The notes under the pieces were generated by a model, which worked only from the letters and a program-made list of their open reading frames with translations, was not told where the DNA came from and did not search any database. Below, piece by piece: positions 1 to 8,505 of a DNA stretch of 64,000 bases. The stretch lies in assembly GCA_964393615.1 (NCBI GenBank), contig CAYMUR010000014.1, positions 1 to 64,000 of the forward strand. The letters run 5' to 3'. The translations under genes and the position numbers were made by a program. The stretch is from CAYMUR01 sp964393615. GTDB taxonomy: Bacteria; Planctomycetota; Planctomycetia; Pirellulales; Pirellulaceae. Every line of letters begins with the position of its first letter. The first letter of the stretch is position 1.

Positions 1-1022
1 GTATACAGCGCCAGCCTGAACTCGCGTCTGAATTTGCAATCCGTGATCGAGATTTATCCGACTATGACTGTGTTATTTTGTGCAATCTCAAACAGATTGA
101 CAAGCAACAAGCAAAAATTCTATTTGACTATTTGGACAAGGGAGGCGCAGTTATTGTGTTTCTGGGTGATCAGGTGGTAGCGTCTGCTTACAATAAATTC
201 GTGGGAGGTGCCGACAACCCTTACCGAATTTTGCCGGCTGAAATCGGAGTGACCTTGGAACAGGTGAACCATGGGTTTCGACCCCTTGAGTATCGGCATC
301 CGATTGTTCAGCCGTTCCGCGGTAATGAGCAAGCGGGCCTGTTGACGACGCCAGTCTGGAAGTATTTTCAGTTATGTCCCTATCGAGAAGAACAGTCAGA
401 TATTGTACTGGCGTTTCAGGATGGTAATCCAGCGATTGTGGCGGAAAAAATTGCAAATGGGATTTGTGTGTTGGTGGCCACTGCTGCATCGACGGCGTCC
501 GTCTCTCAAGGCGAGGAAACAATAGCCATGTGGACGGCATGGCCTACCTGGCCCAGTTTTCCTCCTCTGGTACACGAAATGGTGTCTTATGCGACGCAAG
601 GACAAGTTTACCAGCGTAACGTGATGGTCAATCAGTCGTTTAGTTCGTCATTGTCCCGACAGGCACAGAAAACAACGGTTCACATTCACGGACCGCAGAA
701 CCGTCAACGTGTTTTGCGGGCTGACGAAAATCGCTGGACGTTTTCCGAGACGACTGTGTCGGGGGTGTATACCGTGGGAGTAGGAAATTCAGCCGCACCG
801 CAGAAAACGTTTGCAGTTAATGTGGATGTGGGCGAATCTGACCTGGAGCGATACGAAAGCAATTTGCTGACGGACTTGTTTCTACCGAATGGATATTCTG
901 AGCGGACGACAGCTTCACAGCTTGATGGACATTTCTGGCTTCGCTACCTGTTAATCGTACTGGGGATTCTGTTGTTGTTGGAAAGCTATTTTGCGTGGAG
1001 GTGGAATGTAGCGGTTACGTAG
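1..1022 (+). CDS. BatA/VWA-operon membrane protein, C-terminal part (5' end outside window)
   Basis: The reading frame is open from the left edge (frame beginning at base 3), so the N-terminus is missing. A stretch near the left edge (DYLDKGGAVIVFLGDQ) looks like the core of a class-I glutamine-amidotransferase-like fold, as found in planctomycete BatA-type proteins. A beta-rich region follows. The last 25 residues form one transmembrane helix (LLIVLGILLLLESYFAW) with a short positive tail, so most of the visible part is extracytoplasmic. The next gene, about 180 bases downstream, has the same architecture with a VWA domain; together they look like the end of a MoxR/DUF58/BatA/VWA operon. The exact role is unknown. 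Family assignment is by architecture and context, not by a diagnostic motif. Confidence 0.65.
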   Translation, partial: IQRQPELASEFAIRDRDLSDYDCVILCNLKQIDKQQAKILFDYLDKGGAVIVFLGDQVVASAYNKFVGGADNPYRILPAEIGVTLEQVNHGFRPLEYRHPIVQPFRGNEQAGLLTTPVWKYFQLCPYREEQSDIVLAFQDGNPAIVAEKIANGICVLVATAASTASVSQGEETIAMWTAWPTWPSFPPLVHEMVSYATQGQVYQRNVMVNQSFSSSLSRQAQKTTVHIHGPQNRQRVLRADENRWTFSETTVSGVYTVGVGNSAAPQKTFAVNVDVGESDLERYESNLLTDLFLPNGYSERTTASQLDGHFWLRYLLIVLGILLLLESYFAWRWNVAVT

Positions 1023-1201
1023 CCAGGAATGTACATTCCAGTCAGTATGACACAGGCGCTCTACTGAATCGGGTTGGCATGGTGATCTGTGAGTAGATAC
1101 TGGTAGAAGTTCCCAGTGAAAGTGACCAACAGGGAACAAACGTTTCCTGGAGATCCTCGAGCGAATATTTTTTGCGGTGATTACCGCGTGAGGGCGAGTT
1201 G

Positions 1202-3544
1202 GTGGACAGCACGTTGGTTTACTTGGTTCCCTGGCCAGCATCAGTGACGTTGCTAGTGCTGATGTTGATTGCAGCGGTTGTTATCGCCGTCTATTCTCGT
1301 GAACCGATACGTGAGATAAGCCTGGGGAGGACGGTGGTACCGGTACGGATCATCCGAGTGATTCTGATTGCAGTTCGCTTGTTTGTGTTTGTACTCATCC
1401 TCATGATGTGTTATGAATGGGCCCTCTCTCCATTTCGAACACGTCGGCCCGATCTGGCTGTCATTGTTGATGTGACAAAGAGTATGTCTCTTCCAATGAG
1501 TGAGACGGATGAGGTTGTTAGAGTCACCGAGGATGGTAGTCACTATGCAGAATCTGTCGTCGGAAAATCACGGCTTGAATTTGCAAAAAAGTGGTTCCTG
1601 TCTAGCGATGCCGGTCCGTTAAAACACTTGTTGCGGAATTATGATTTGAAGTTGTTTCTCACTGGCTCAAGGGTCATTCCCCACACTGCACAATTAGATG
1701 CATTGATAAAAAAAATCACGAAACTAGAGGCGAAAGATGTGTCTAGTGAGTTGGGAGAGAATTTACGATCGGTGCTGGCAGCGCAGCGCGGGAGATCAAC
1801 AGCAGCCATTGTTTTCTTGACCGATGGTGTCACAACCCGTGGACCCACATTAGGAGATGTGAGTGTCGATGTTGCCGCAAAAGAAATACCTTTGTATTTG
1901 GTGGGACTCGGAAGTCAACAGGCTCTGTGTGATGTGGTTGTGACCGACTTGCTGGTTGATGAAATTGTCTTTTTAAACGACTTGGTTTATTTTGATGTGA
2001 ACGTGACATCCAGTGGATTCGAGCGCAAGTCAGCCGATGTTGTATTGAAAAAGAGTGGGGCAGATCAGGTATTGGCTCGCACGAGGGTTGAATTGAGTTC
2101 GGCAAACCAGTCTCAAAGGGTACAAATTCCATATGTGCCTACTCTGCCCGGTGTCCATGATTTTATCGTAGAAGTTGTTGGTTTGGATGGAGAAGTGACG
2201 ACCGACAATAATCATGTATCCGTTCGAATGAATGTTCGCGCTGATCCGATCAATGTCTTATTGGTCCAGTCTTATCCGAACTATGAGTTTCGGTTTCTAA
2301 GAAATGTTCTCGCCAGGGCTAGCAAATCGATTCAGTTGACGACCATTCTGCAGGAAGCCGACTACGATTATGCGACAACCGATGAGCATGCCAAGCGTGT
2401 ATTTCCTGTAAGTCGGGAAGAATTGTTCCAACAGGATGTGGTTTTGTTTGGTGACGTGAATCCATCTATGTTGACTGATAATATTCACGAGAATCTATTT
2501 GACTTTGTTTCCGAAAAAGGTGGAGCCGTCGTGTTTGTGGCGGGGCCAAGTTATTTACCGACCGCTTACCGAAATACACGTGTGGCCGACTTGCTACCCT
2601 TGAATACGGATCGAGTTGTTTTGCCGCCTCGTCAAGGGTTGTCTGAGTTATTTCAAGTAAGACCCACCAAGCTTGGTCTGGTTGCGCCTCAGTTACAACT
2701 TGGAGTCGACGGACCTGATTCAGTGGGAATTTGGAATCAATTGCCAGGACTGTACTGGTTACTGGAAGCAGACCAGTGGAAGCCGGGTGTCCGGGTATTG
2801 GTTGAGCACCGTTCGAAAGTCGGACAAGATGGCCAACCACTGCCAGTCATCACATTACACTATGTTGGTTCAGGGAAAGTCATTTTCCACGCTACTGATG
2901 AAACCTGGCGGTGGCGGTACCGTGTGGGGGATGCTTTCTATGCCCGGTACTGGCTTCAGACGATTCGCTATTTGGGGCGTTCCAAGCTCATCGGTAAGGA
3001 TCGAAACGCGGAAATCAGCAGTGACCGCGCACGTTACGGACCAGGTGACCGGCCTTTGATTCGGGTCAAGTTCACCGACGATAGAACGGCACCCGCGCGA
3101 GATGACGGCGTGACCGTGACGTTGCAGCAGCGAGAAGGTATTTCACGTCGGGTTGACTTCAAACGTGTCGGGGATCAGCGCGGCATTTTTGAATCCAAGC
3201 TACAACCTCTGGGTGCAGGTGAATACGATGTCACACTGGCCCAGCCGCTATTGCCAGGTGGTGCCCCGGCCACCTCATTCACTGTTACTTCGCCCCCTGG
3301 AGAACTGGTTCAACCTGCGATGAACCGAACCGATTTGGAATATGCAGCAAAAGTTACAAAAGGTNNNNNNNNNNATACGGCGGCTAATATGGAGAATTTA
3401 CTGGCTGACTTGCCTGTGGGCCGAAATGTTCGAATGGAAACAATGCCACCGCAAAAACTGTGGAACACATGGTGGATCGCCGGTTTGTTTGTTGCCACCT
3501 TGACTTGTGAATGGCTGTTGCGAAAAAAAGCAGGTCTTTTCTAG
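1202..3544 (+). CDS. VWA and glutamine-amidotransferase-like membrane protein
   Basis: A protein of about 780 residues. Two N-terminal transmembrane helices (VTLLVLMLIAAVVIAVY and VILIAVRLFVFVLILMMCY) are followed by a von Willebrand A domain starting LAVIVDVTKSMS, with a later TDG motif (FLTDGVTTRG). The metal site reads D-x-T-x-S, not the usual D-x-S-x-S. A GATase1-like segment follows (EKGGAVVFVAGPS), then a beta-rich region and a C-terminal helix (WWIAGLFVATLTCEWLL). GTG at 1202 sits 7 bases after AGGG; TTG at 1199 is the alternative start. A 10-N gap at 3365-3374 lies inside the gene with the frame kept, so a few residues before the last helix may be wrong or missing. It probably works with the preceding gene at the cell envelope; the function is not established. 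Confidence 0.75.
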   Translation: MDSTLVYLVPWPASVTLLVLMLIAAVVIAVYSREPIREISLGRTVVPVRIIRVILIAVRLFVFVLILMMCYEWALSPFRTRRPDLAVIVDVTKSMSLPMSETDEVVRVTEDGSHYAESVVGKSRLEFAKKWFLSSDAGPLKHLLRNYDLKLFLTGSRVIPHTAQLDALIKKITKLEAKDVSSELGENLRSVLAAQRGRSTAAIVFLTDGVTTRGPTLGDVSVDVAAKEIPLYLVGLGSQQALCDVVVTDLLVDEIVFLNDLVYFDVNVTSSGFERKSADVVLKKSGADQVLARTRVELSSANQSQRVQIPYVPTLPGVHDFIVEVVGLDGEVTTDNNHVSVRMNVRADPINVLLVQSYPNYEFRFLRNVLARASKSIQLTTILQEADYDYATTDEHAKRVFPVSREELFQQDVVLFGDVNPSMLTDNIHENLFDFVSEKGGAVVFVAGPSYLPTAYRNTRVADLLPLNTDRVVLPPRQGLSELFQVRPTKLGLVAPQLQLGVDGPDSVGIWNQLPGLYWLLEADQWKPGVRVLVEHRSKVGQDGQPLPVITLHYVGSGKVIFHATDETWRWRYRVGDAFYARYWLQTIRYLGRSKLIGKDRNAEISSDRARYGPGDRPLIRVKFTDDRTAPARDDGVTVTLQQREGISRRVDFKRVGDQRGIFESKLQPLGAGEYDVTLAQPLLPGGAPATSFTVTSPPGELVQPAMNRTDLEYAAKVTKGXXXXTAANMENLLADLPVGRNVRMETMPPQKLWNTWWIAGLFVATLTCEWLLRKKAGLF
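3365..3374. other. Scaffold gap (10 N) inside the VWA gene
   Basis: Ten Ns of placeholder length. The frame on both sides belongs to the same protein, so the missing piece is probably short and in frame, but its real length is unknown. Confidence 0.95.
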
Positions 3545-3566
3545 AAGCTTTGACAACCAAGAATCT

Positions 3567-4772
3567 TCACGCTCCGTACTTGTTCAGGCGGCCCGCGTTG
3601 GCCATGGCAAGTGTCATGAGATATTTTGCCTCGAATTGTCCGAGACCACCATGGATTGCTTCTGTTTCTCCAAAATGTTTACAGGAGTCAGTGCGACAAC
3701 AATCAGATACGAGCAGTGTGGGTACAGGATGCCAACTGTGACTTCGCAGGGCGCTTGGAGTACTGTGATCGCCAGTCACCACCAAAACTTCGGGGTTGAG
3801 CGAGGTCACTTGCGGTACGATGGCATCTAGTAGTTCAATCTGTTTTACCTTTTCATCGAAGTTTCCGTCTTCACCAGTACTATCCGTGTATTTAAAATGT
3901 ACAAAGAAAAAATCGTATTCTCGCCATTGTTGTGCAAGTAAATCGATTTGTTCCTCCAGTGAATTGGGTGTGCCAACAACACTCATTCCGACCAAACGTG
4001 CCAGTCCTTTGTACATGGGATAAATTGCGATGGCTGCCGCTCGAAGACCATAGACTTCTTCGTACGTTGGAAGGTCAGGTTTGGCAGCGAAACCCCGCAT
4101 GGTGTGGAAGTTTGCCTTTGCTTCACTTGTCAGAATTTGGCGTGCCTGGTCAAGAAAATTTTTTGCAACATCTGCCGTTTTGGTGCTATCAGGGTCTGTT
4201 GCGACGGGGTCGAAGGGGAGCACACCGAGTTGTTGTGGATCGGTGTCCTGCACGTTATCGCCTAGATCGTGGCCTCGAAAGACTACCACGAACCGATGTT
4301 CCTTGACAGGTTCTACAAAAATATCAATACCAGGGATCTGGATATCACGAAGTTTACAGACCAATGCTGTGCTTTCAGAGGTTGGGATACGTCCAGCACG
4401 ACGGTCAACAAGCCGGCCCTCGCCGTCCAGGGTGCAGAAATTACAGCGAACGGCCACGTCTCCTTTCTTAAGTTCAAAGCCGATACCAGTCGCTTCTAGC
4501 GCGCCCCGACCGATCACGTATTGAATTGGGTCATATCCAAACAAACCCAAGTGACCGGGACCACTGCCGGGGCTAATGCCTGGCAAAACAGGCAAACTGA
4601 GACCTTGGACACCACGCTGGGCAAGTCTGTCCAGGTTAGGAGTGGTGGCGGCTTCGAGTTCTGTGGGGCCTCCCGGTTGTAATGGTAATCCGCCCAAGCC
4701 GTCTGCCACGAGCATTACGATTTTGGCATCGTTCTTGAGAATCAGAGATCGGGTAAGATCGTGGACATCCAT
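3567..4772 (-). CDS. apgM: Archaeal-type 2,3-bisphosphoglycerate-independent phosphoglycerate mutase
   Basis: Interconverts 3- and 2-phosphoglycerate in glycolysis and gluconeogenesis in the cytoplasm. The 401-residue product has the usual ApgM length. It begins the alkaline-phosphatase-like fold with IVMLVADGLGGLP (metal and nucleophile region), has LPVLPGISPGSGPGHLGLFGYDP near residue 80, and carries the late metal motif VVTGDHSTP with nearby SWHPVPTLL. The ATG at 4772 has GGAG 9 bases upstream; the frame continues 26 codons further upstream, but that stretch (SHFFYFF) is not family-like. The gene is convergent with the VWA gene (22 bases apart) and divergent from pgi 203 bases away, so two glycolytic enzymes share an intergenic region. 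Family assignment is firm. Confidence 0.95.
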   Translation of the reverse strand: MDVHDLTRSLILKNDAKIVMLVADGLGGLPLQPGGPTELEAATTPNLDRLAQRGVQGLSLPVLPGISPGSGPGHLGLFGYDPIQYVIGRGALEATGIGFELKKGDVAVRCNFCTLDGEGRLVDRRAGRIPTSESTALVCKLRDIQIPGIDIFVEPVKEHRFVVVFRGHDLGDNVQDTDPQQLGVLPFDPVATDPDSTKTADVAKNFLDQARQILTSEAKANFHTMRGFAAKPDLPTYEEVYGLRAAAIAIYPMYKGLARLVGMSVVGTPNSLEEQIDLLAQQWREYDFFFVHFKYTDSTGEDGNFDEKVKQIELLDAIVPQVTSLNPEVLVVTGDHSTPSALRSHSWHPVPTLLVSDCCRTDSCKHFGETEAIHGGLGQFEAKYLMTLAMANAGRLNKYGA

Positions 4773-4975
4773 GCAGAGTGCTCCGGTTCTGAAAAAATAA
4801 AAAAAATGGCTATCCTGCAAGGCAGAGGTTTGGCGCCGGGACGTCTGCATTGTAAAACGCGAACTGGGCCGAGACCATAGACCTCAGGCCTTGTTTCGCT
4901 CAAACTAGTGGAGAATGTTTTTAGGAATCACCGCTTTATGGATTTTGGCCTACTACAAACCGTTGAGGTAGTGAA

Positions 4976-6412
4976 ATGAACGTCCAGCCCGAACCGATTC
5001 GTTACGACCCGTGTGGAAGTTTTATTGCGGGTGGTGGCATTGGACCGTCGGATATTAAGGCTATAACGCCGCAACTTGAGACGTCCAGGGTGGAAGTTTT
5101 GCATGACCTGAGTTTATGGCTTGATGGGAACTCGGTTCCAGCTGATAAACATCCTTTGGACGCAGGTTTTATCGATTTGCCGGACCGTTTACTACGTGAT
5201 TATCGCGCACAACCGGAAACAAGTGAGTTAGGAAAGATTCTCGCAACCGCCGACCGATTGCGAGAAAAGGTGGACCGGGTGGTTGTCTTGGGAATTGGTG
5301 GATCGTACATGGGGGCTCGATCCATGATGGAAGCGTGCTGCCATCCTTATCACAACGAGCTCAGTCGTGCTGAGCGTGGCTCACGCCCAAGGATGTATTT
5401 TGAAGGTAACAACGTCGATAATGACGCTGCCCATGGGTTACTTGATTTGTTGCGAACTTCTGAGGGACTGAAAACGACGAGCGACCGTTGGGCTATTGTT
5501 GTGATCAGTAAAAGTGGTGGCACGATTGAGACTGCTGTAAGCTTCCGAGTGTTTTTACGGGAATTGCAGGCTGCGTTGGAAAAAAATCAGGATTCCGATC
5601 TGGGTGACCTTGTTGTGCCCGTGACGGGGAATGATGGAAAACTCAATGAGTTGGCAACCGCCATCGGATGCCGTGATATTTTTCGAGTACCGGACGGTGT
5701 CGGGGGTCGGTTTTCAGTGCTCAGCGCCGTTGGATTACTGCCGGCGGCAATTTTGGGACTGGATATTGTGCAGCTACTGAAAGGTGCTGTGATGATGAAT
5801 CAAATATTTCGAGAGGCGCCTGTTGGCGAAAACCCCGTGTTGGATTTTGTGGCGGTGTCCCATTGCATGGAATCGTTGCGCAAAGCGGATACGCGCATTT
5901 TGTCAGTTTGGTCGAAAGGCCTGGAAGCCGTTGGGTTGTGGTACGACCAGTTGTTGGCGGAGAGTTTAGGCAAGAACGGGCAAGGTGCTTTGCCGCTGAC
6001 AGTTGTCAACACGAGAGACTTACATTCTCGGGGCCAGCAGCACCAGGAAGGCTGTCGAGATAAAATAATTACAAATGTCATTGTGGACCGTTTTCGTCAG
6101 GATCCCTTGGCAGTGGGATACCAGCAATGGAATCATGACCAATTGAACTCGCTGTCCGAAAAGACACTTCCTGATATCATGTATGCGGCTTTAGAAGGTA
6201 CCAATCAAGCCTACGGCGAAGACAGTCGTCCTACCGCCAATTTGCATCTTCCACAGCAAAACGAAGCTTCCCTGGGGCAACTGTTTCAGATGCTGATGCT
6301 GGCCACGGTGGTCGAAGGTCGCTTGATTGGTATTAACCCTTACGGGCAACCGGGCGTGGAAGCTTACAAACGAAATATGAACGCTATTTTGCGAGCAAAC
6401 TGTGGGGATTAA
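4976..6412 (+). CDS. pgi: Glucose-6-phosphate isomerase
   Basis: Interconverts glucose 6-phosphate and fructose 6-phosphate. The 478-residue protein has the two sugar-isomerase (SIS) domains expected of the shorter bacterial Pgi type: VVVLGIGGSYMGARSMM near residue 103 and VVISKSGGTIETAVSFR near 175. GVGGRFSVLSAVGLLP near 240 carries the Arg of the active site. QQHQEGCRDKI near 355 contains the catalytic Glu/His region, and the C-terminal GVEAYKRNM contains the conserved Lys. The start ATG is preceded by a GAGGTAG ribosome-binding site. It is divergent from apgM. Confidence 0.96.
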   Translation: MNVQPEPIRYDPCGSFIAGGGIGPSDIKAITPQLETSRVEVLHDLSLWLDGNSVPADKHPLDAGFIDLPDRLLRDYRAQPETSELGKILATADRLREKVDRVVVLGIGGSYMGARSMMEACCHPYHNELSRAERGSRPRMYFEGNNVDNDAAHGLLDLLRTSEGLKTTSDRWAIVVISKSGGTIETAVSFRVFLRELQAALEKNQDSDLGDLVVPVTGNDGKLNELATAIGCRDIFRVPDGVGGRFSVLSAVGLLPAAILGLDIVQLLKGAVMMNQIFREAPVGENPVLDFVAVSHCMESLRKADTRILSVWSKGLEAVGLWYDQLLAESLGKNGQGALPLTVVNTRDLHSRGQQHQEGCRDKIITNVIVDRFRQDPLAVGYQQWNHDQLNSLSEKTLPDIMYAALEGTNQAYGEDSRPTANLHLPQQNEASLGQLFQMLMLATVVEGRLIGINPYGQPGVEAYKRNMNAILRANCGD

Positions 6413-6457
6413 CAGCCTTGCTGGGATGGATGATGGCCCACCTTCGAGCGCTGATTG

Positions 6458-6483
6458 CACCATGCTGAAATGCATTCATGGTG
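6458..6483. repeat. Perfect 7-bp inverted repeat after pgi
   Basis: CACCATG at 6458-6464 pairs with CATGGTG at 6477-6483 across a 12-base loop, 46 bases after the pgi stop. No T-run follows, so it is a weak candidate for a terminator or an mRNA end structure. Confidence 0.3.
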
Positions 6484-6533
6484 TACACTAGCTTGAAGCG
6501 ATAACTACATCACATTGGAGGAGAAAAATTTAC

Positions 6534-7226
6534 ATGGCCACTGATTTGACTTGGTTAGGACACGGTAGCTGGCAGATAAAATCGAGTGGGACCACCCTGC
6601 TTTTGGATCCATTTTTGGATGACAATCCATCATCACCAGTAAAAGCGAACGATGTCAGTGCGGACTATGTTCTTGTTTCCCATGGACATTTTGACCATGT
6701 AGCGGACGTAGCTACAATCGCCAACCGTACCGGCGCGACGGTGGTAGCGATGTTTGAGATTGCCGAATGGTTTTCCAAAAACCATGGTGTTCAGAATACG
6801 ATTGGGATGAATTTGGGTGGTGGTCTGGACTTGCCATGTGGCCGGGCAACGATGACACTGGCCCACCACAGTTCGCAATTACCAGACGGATCTTATGGTG
6901 GCAATGCGGCAGGATTTTTGCTCCAACTGAGTGGCGGCACAATTTATTTTGCCTGTGACACAGCGCTCTTTTCCGACATGAAGCTGATTGGTTCGGTGGG
7001 CATTGATTTGGCGGTGCTACCGATCGGTGATCTGTTTACCATGGGACCTGACCAGTCCATCGATGCGATTCACTTGATCGAGCCTCGCCAAGTGGCGCCG
7101 GCACATTACAATACTTGGCCGCCCATCGAACAGGATGCCGAGGCCTGGGCAGCTCGGGTGCGTGAGGAAACATCTGCCGATCCATTAGTGATCGCTCCAG
7201 GCGGGACGATTGTACTGGGAGACTAG
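6534..7226 (+). CDS. Metal-dependent hydrolase, UPF0173 / UlaG-like metallo-beta-lactamase fold
   Basis: A 230-residue soluble enzyme of the metallo-beta-lactamase superfamily. It begins LTWLGHGSWQI, typical of UPF0173. The zinc-binding motif H-x-H-x-D-H is seen as VSHGHFDH near residue 45. Further ligands are in LAHHSS near 105, in YFACDTALFSDM near 140 (the Asp), and in APAHYNTWPPIEQD near 185 (the final His). The substrate is unknown; relatives include UlaG lactonases. A strong site, GGAGGAG, precedes the ATG. It may be transcribed with pgi, 121 bases upstream, though an inverted repeat lies between them. Confidence 0.88.
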   Translation: MATDLTWLGHGSWQIKSSGTTLLLDPFLDDNPSSPVKANDVSADYVLVSHGHFDHVADVATIANRTGATVVAMFEIAEWFSKNHGVQNTIGMNLGGGLDLPCGRATMTLAHHSSQLPDGSYGGNAAGFLLQLSGGTIYFACDTALFSDMKLIGSVGIDLAVLPIGDLFTMGPDQSIDAIHLIEPRQVAPAHYNTWPPIEQDAEAWAARVREETSADPLVIAPGGTIVLGD

Positions 7227-7325
7227 TATTGTTTGATAGATTGTCATGCTGAAATAATTCGAAAAATACGGTGAGCGTTTTTAGCTCGTAAGCATTTCCC
7301 ATCGAAGTACTGATCATTCATTGAA

Positions 7326-7362
7326 TGGTGATTGTTGTTTCGTTGAGATAAAAAAATCACCA
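7326..7362. terminator. Candidate bidirectional terminator between convergent genes
   Basis: TGGTGATT (7326-7333) and AATCACCA (7355-7362) form a perfect 8-bp stem with a 21-base loop containing an A-run. It lies between the end of the MBL-fold gene (+) and the stop of the Rieske gene (-) at 7365. The place fits a shared terminator; the long loop and the A-run inside it weaken the case. Confidence 0.35.
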
Positions 7363-7364
7363 AG

Positions 7365-7718
7365 TTATCGAGGATCATTCTCTGGTTCACTATCAGGTGG
7401 ATTTTCTGTATTGGGTACACAGACTTGAATTGTGTCGTCGATAACTCGTACTTCGAAGCTGTCAACGTTGATGGTGGAGTTGTCGCACCAGGTTCCGTCA
7501 CAGATGGAAAATCGCCAGGCATGCCAGGGGCATGTCACGACTTGGTCCTCGACATGACCCGCTGCGAGTGAAGCACCCATGTGAGGACAAGTGTCGTCGA
7601 TGGCGTGGTAACCATCGTCCGTGTTGAACACGGCGATCATGCGTTCATTGACTCGAAAAGCCTTGGCAGAACCTTGAGGAATGTCTCCCACACTCGCCAC
7701 AGTGATAAAATTGTCCAT
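7365..7718 (-). CDS. Rieske [2Fe-2S] ferredoxin-type protein
   Basis: A 117-residue stand-alone Rieske protein. The two cluster motifs are DDTCPHMGASLAAG (C-x-H) near residue 44 and VTCPWHAWRFSICDG (C-x-x-H) near 63, the standard CxH/CxxH pair for a 2Fe-2S cluster. The overall length and the EVRVIDDTIQVCVP ending resemble NirD-like and ring-dioxygenase ferredoxins. Planctomycete relatives are usually annotated only as Rieske (2Fe-2S) proteins. No oxygenase or nitrite reductase gene is nearby, so the redox partner is unknown. No clear ribosome-binding site is seen before the ATG at 7718. It carries no signal peptide or membrane anchor, so it is cytoplasmic. Confidence 0.88.
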   Translation of the reverse strand: MDNFITVASVGDIPQGSAKAFRVNERMIAVFNTDDGYHAIDDTCPHMGASLAAGHVEDQVVTCPWHAWRFSICDGTWCDNSTINVDSFEVRVIDDTIQVCVPNTENPPDSEPENDPR

Positions 7719-8180
7719 TGAAAGTATTCAAGTTGCCTATTGTGGGGACGTATGCCTGCCCCCTAGTAAAAAAACAATAGAAAGCCAATGAAAAATGGAT
7801 CGTGAAGCGGGTTGGGTACCTTCATCTTGCTTCGTGCGAAGGGTGTTTTTGCGTTTTCACCCCCAGGTTGTCGCCAGGTCTTGGTGACTCAAAGTGACCG
7901 TTTATAGGCTCCTGCTACAGACTATAGGTCAAGCCTCCGATTCATGCCAGTGGATGTGGCGCTTTCCAGTCTCCCTCACGGGGCTATAATAACGGATGTC
8001 ATTATCAATTCCGACGATTGTATGCTGACAGGGTCACCAGCACACGATCAAATAACGAGCGGGCAAATAAACGAGCGGGTGTTTTGCTAAGTTTTAAGGT
8101 TGCGTTGCTAGAGGAAATCGTGCAAACCAAACTGTCGCTTGTCAGGGATGCTAGCAATAATCCAAAGGATGAGAAATTCG
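7719..8180. other. Divergent intergenic region, Rieske / mazG
   Basis: A region of 462 bases between divergent genes with no supportable gene. It should hold both promoters. The only structure I see is the duplicated 15-mer at 8049-8079. Confidence 0.6.
8049..8079. repeat. Tandem near-identical 15/16-mer upstream of mazG
   Basis: CAAATAACGAGCGGG (8049-8063) is followed directly by CAAATAAACGAGCGGG (8064-8079), differing by one inserted A. It is about 100 bases before the mazG start, where an operator or promoter could lie. Confidence 0.7.
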
Positions 8181-8504
8181 ATGAACCAACAGGATGATCA
8201 GGCGGTTTCACTAGCTGAGTTTCAGCAGTTGATTCGCCAGATGTATTATGAAAAAGATACTTCTCGTGGTGTTGATGGTACGTTCATGTGGTTGATGGAG
8301 GAAGTCGGTGAATTGGCTGCAGCATTACGCGAAGGAACTCGTCAGGAACAGATGGAGGAATTTGCCGATGTTCTGGCATGGCTGACAACGATTGCGAATG
8401 TGGTTGATATTGATTTGACGCAAGCAGTCAGTGCTAAATATGGTACTGGCTGTCCCGGATGCGGATCGCTTGTCTGTCGTTGTCCGGACGAAGGGAAGCC
8501 TTGA
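8181..8504 (+). CDS. MazG-type nucleotide pyrophosphohydrolase
   Basis: A small all-alpha NTP pyrophosphohydrolase that likely removes non-canonical or excess nucleoside triphosphates. The metal-binding pattern E-x-x-E...E-x-x-D is visible as WLMEEVGELAAALREG and MEEFADVLAWL, with residues about 35-75 forming the core. After the core there is a Cys cluster, GCPGCGSLVCRCPD, a short possible zinc-binding tail common in planctomycete MazG proteins. ATG at 8181 follows AAAGGAT; 14 further codons upstream are open but unsupported. Its stop TGA is one base before the ATG of the next gene, so the two are probably translationally coupled. Confidence 0.88.
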   Translation: MNQQDDQAVSLAEFQQLIRQMYYEKDTSRGVDGTFMWLMEEVGELAAALREGTRQEQMEEFADVLAWLTTIANVVDIDLTQAVSAKYGTGCPGCGSLVCRCPDEGKP

Positions 8505-8505
8505 A

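Noticed and set aside
4773..4850. Longer start for phosphoglycerate mutase
   Set aside because: The added 26 residues are not family-like, and the ATG at 4772 has GGAG at proper spacing.
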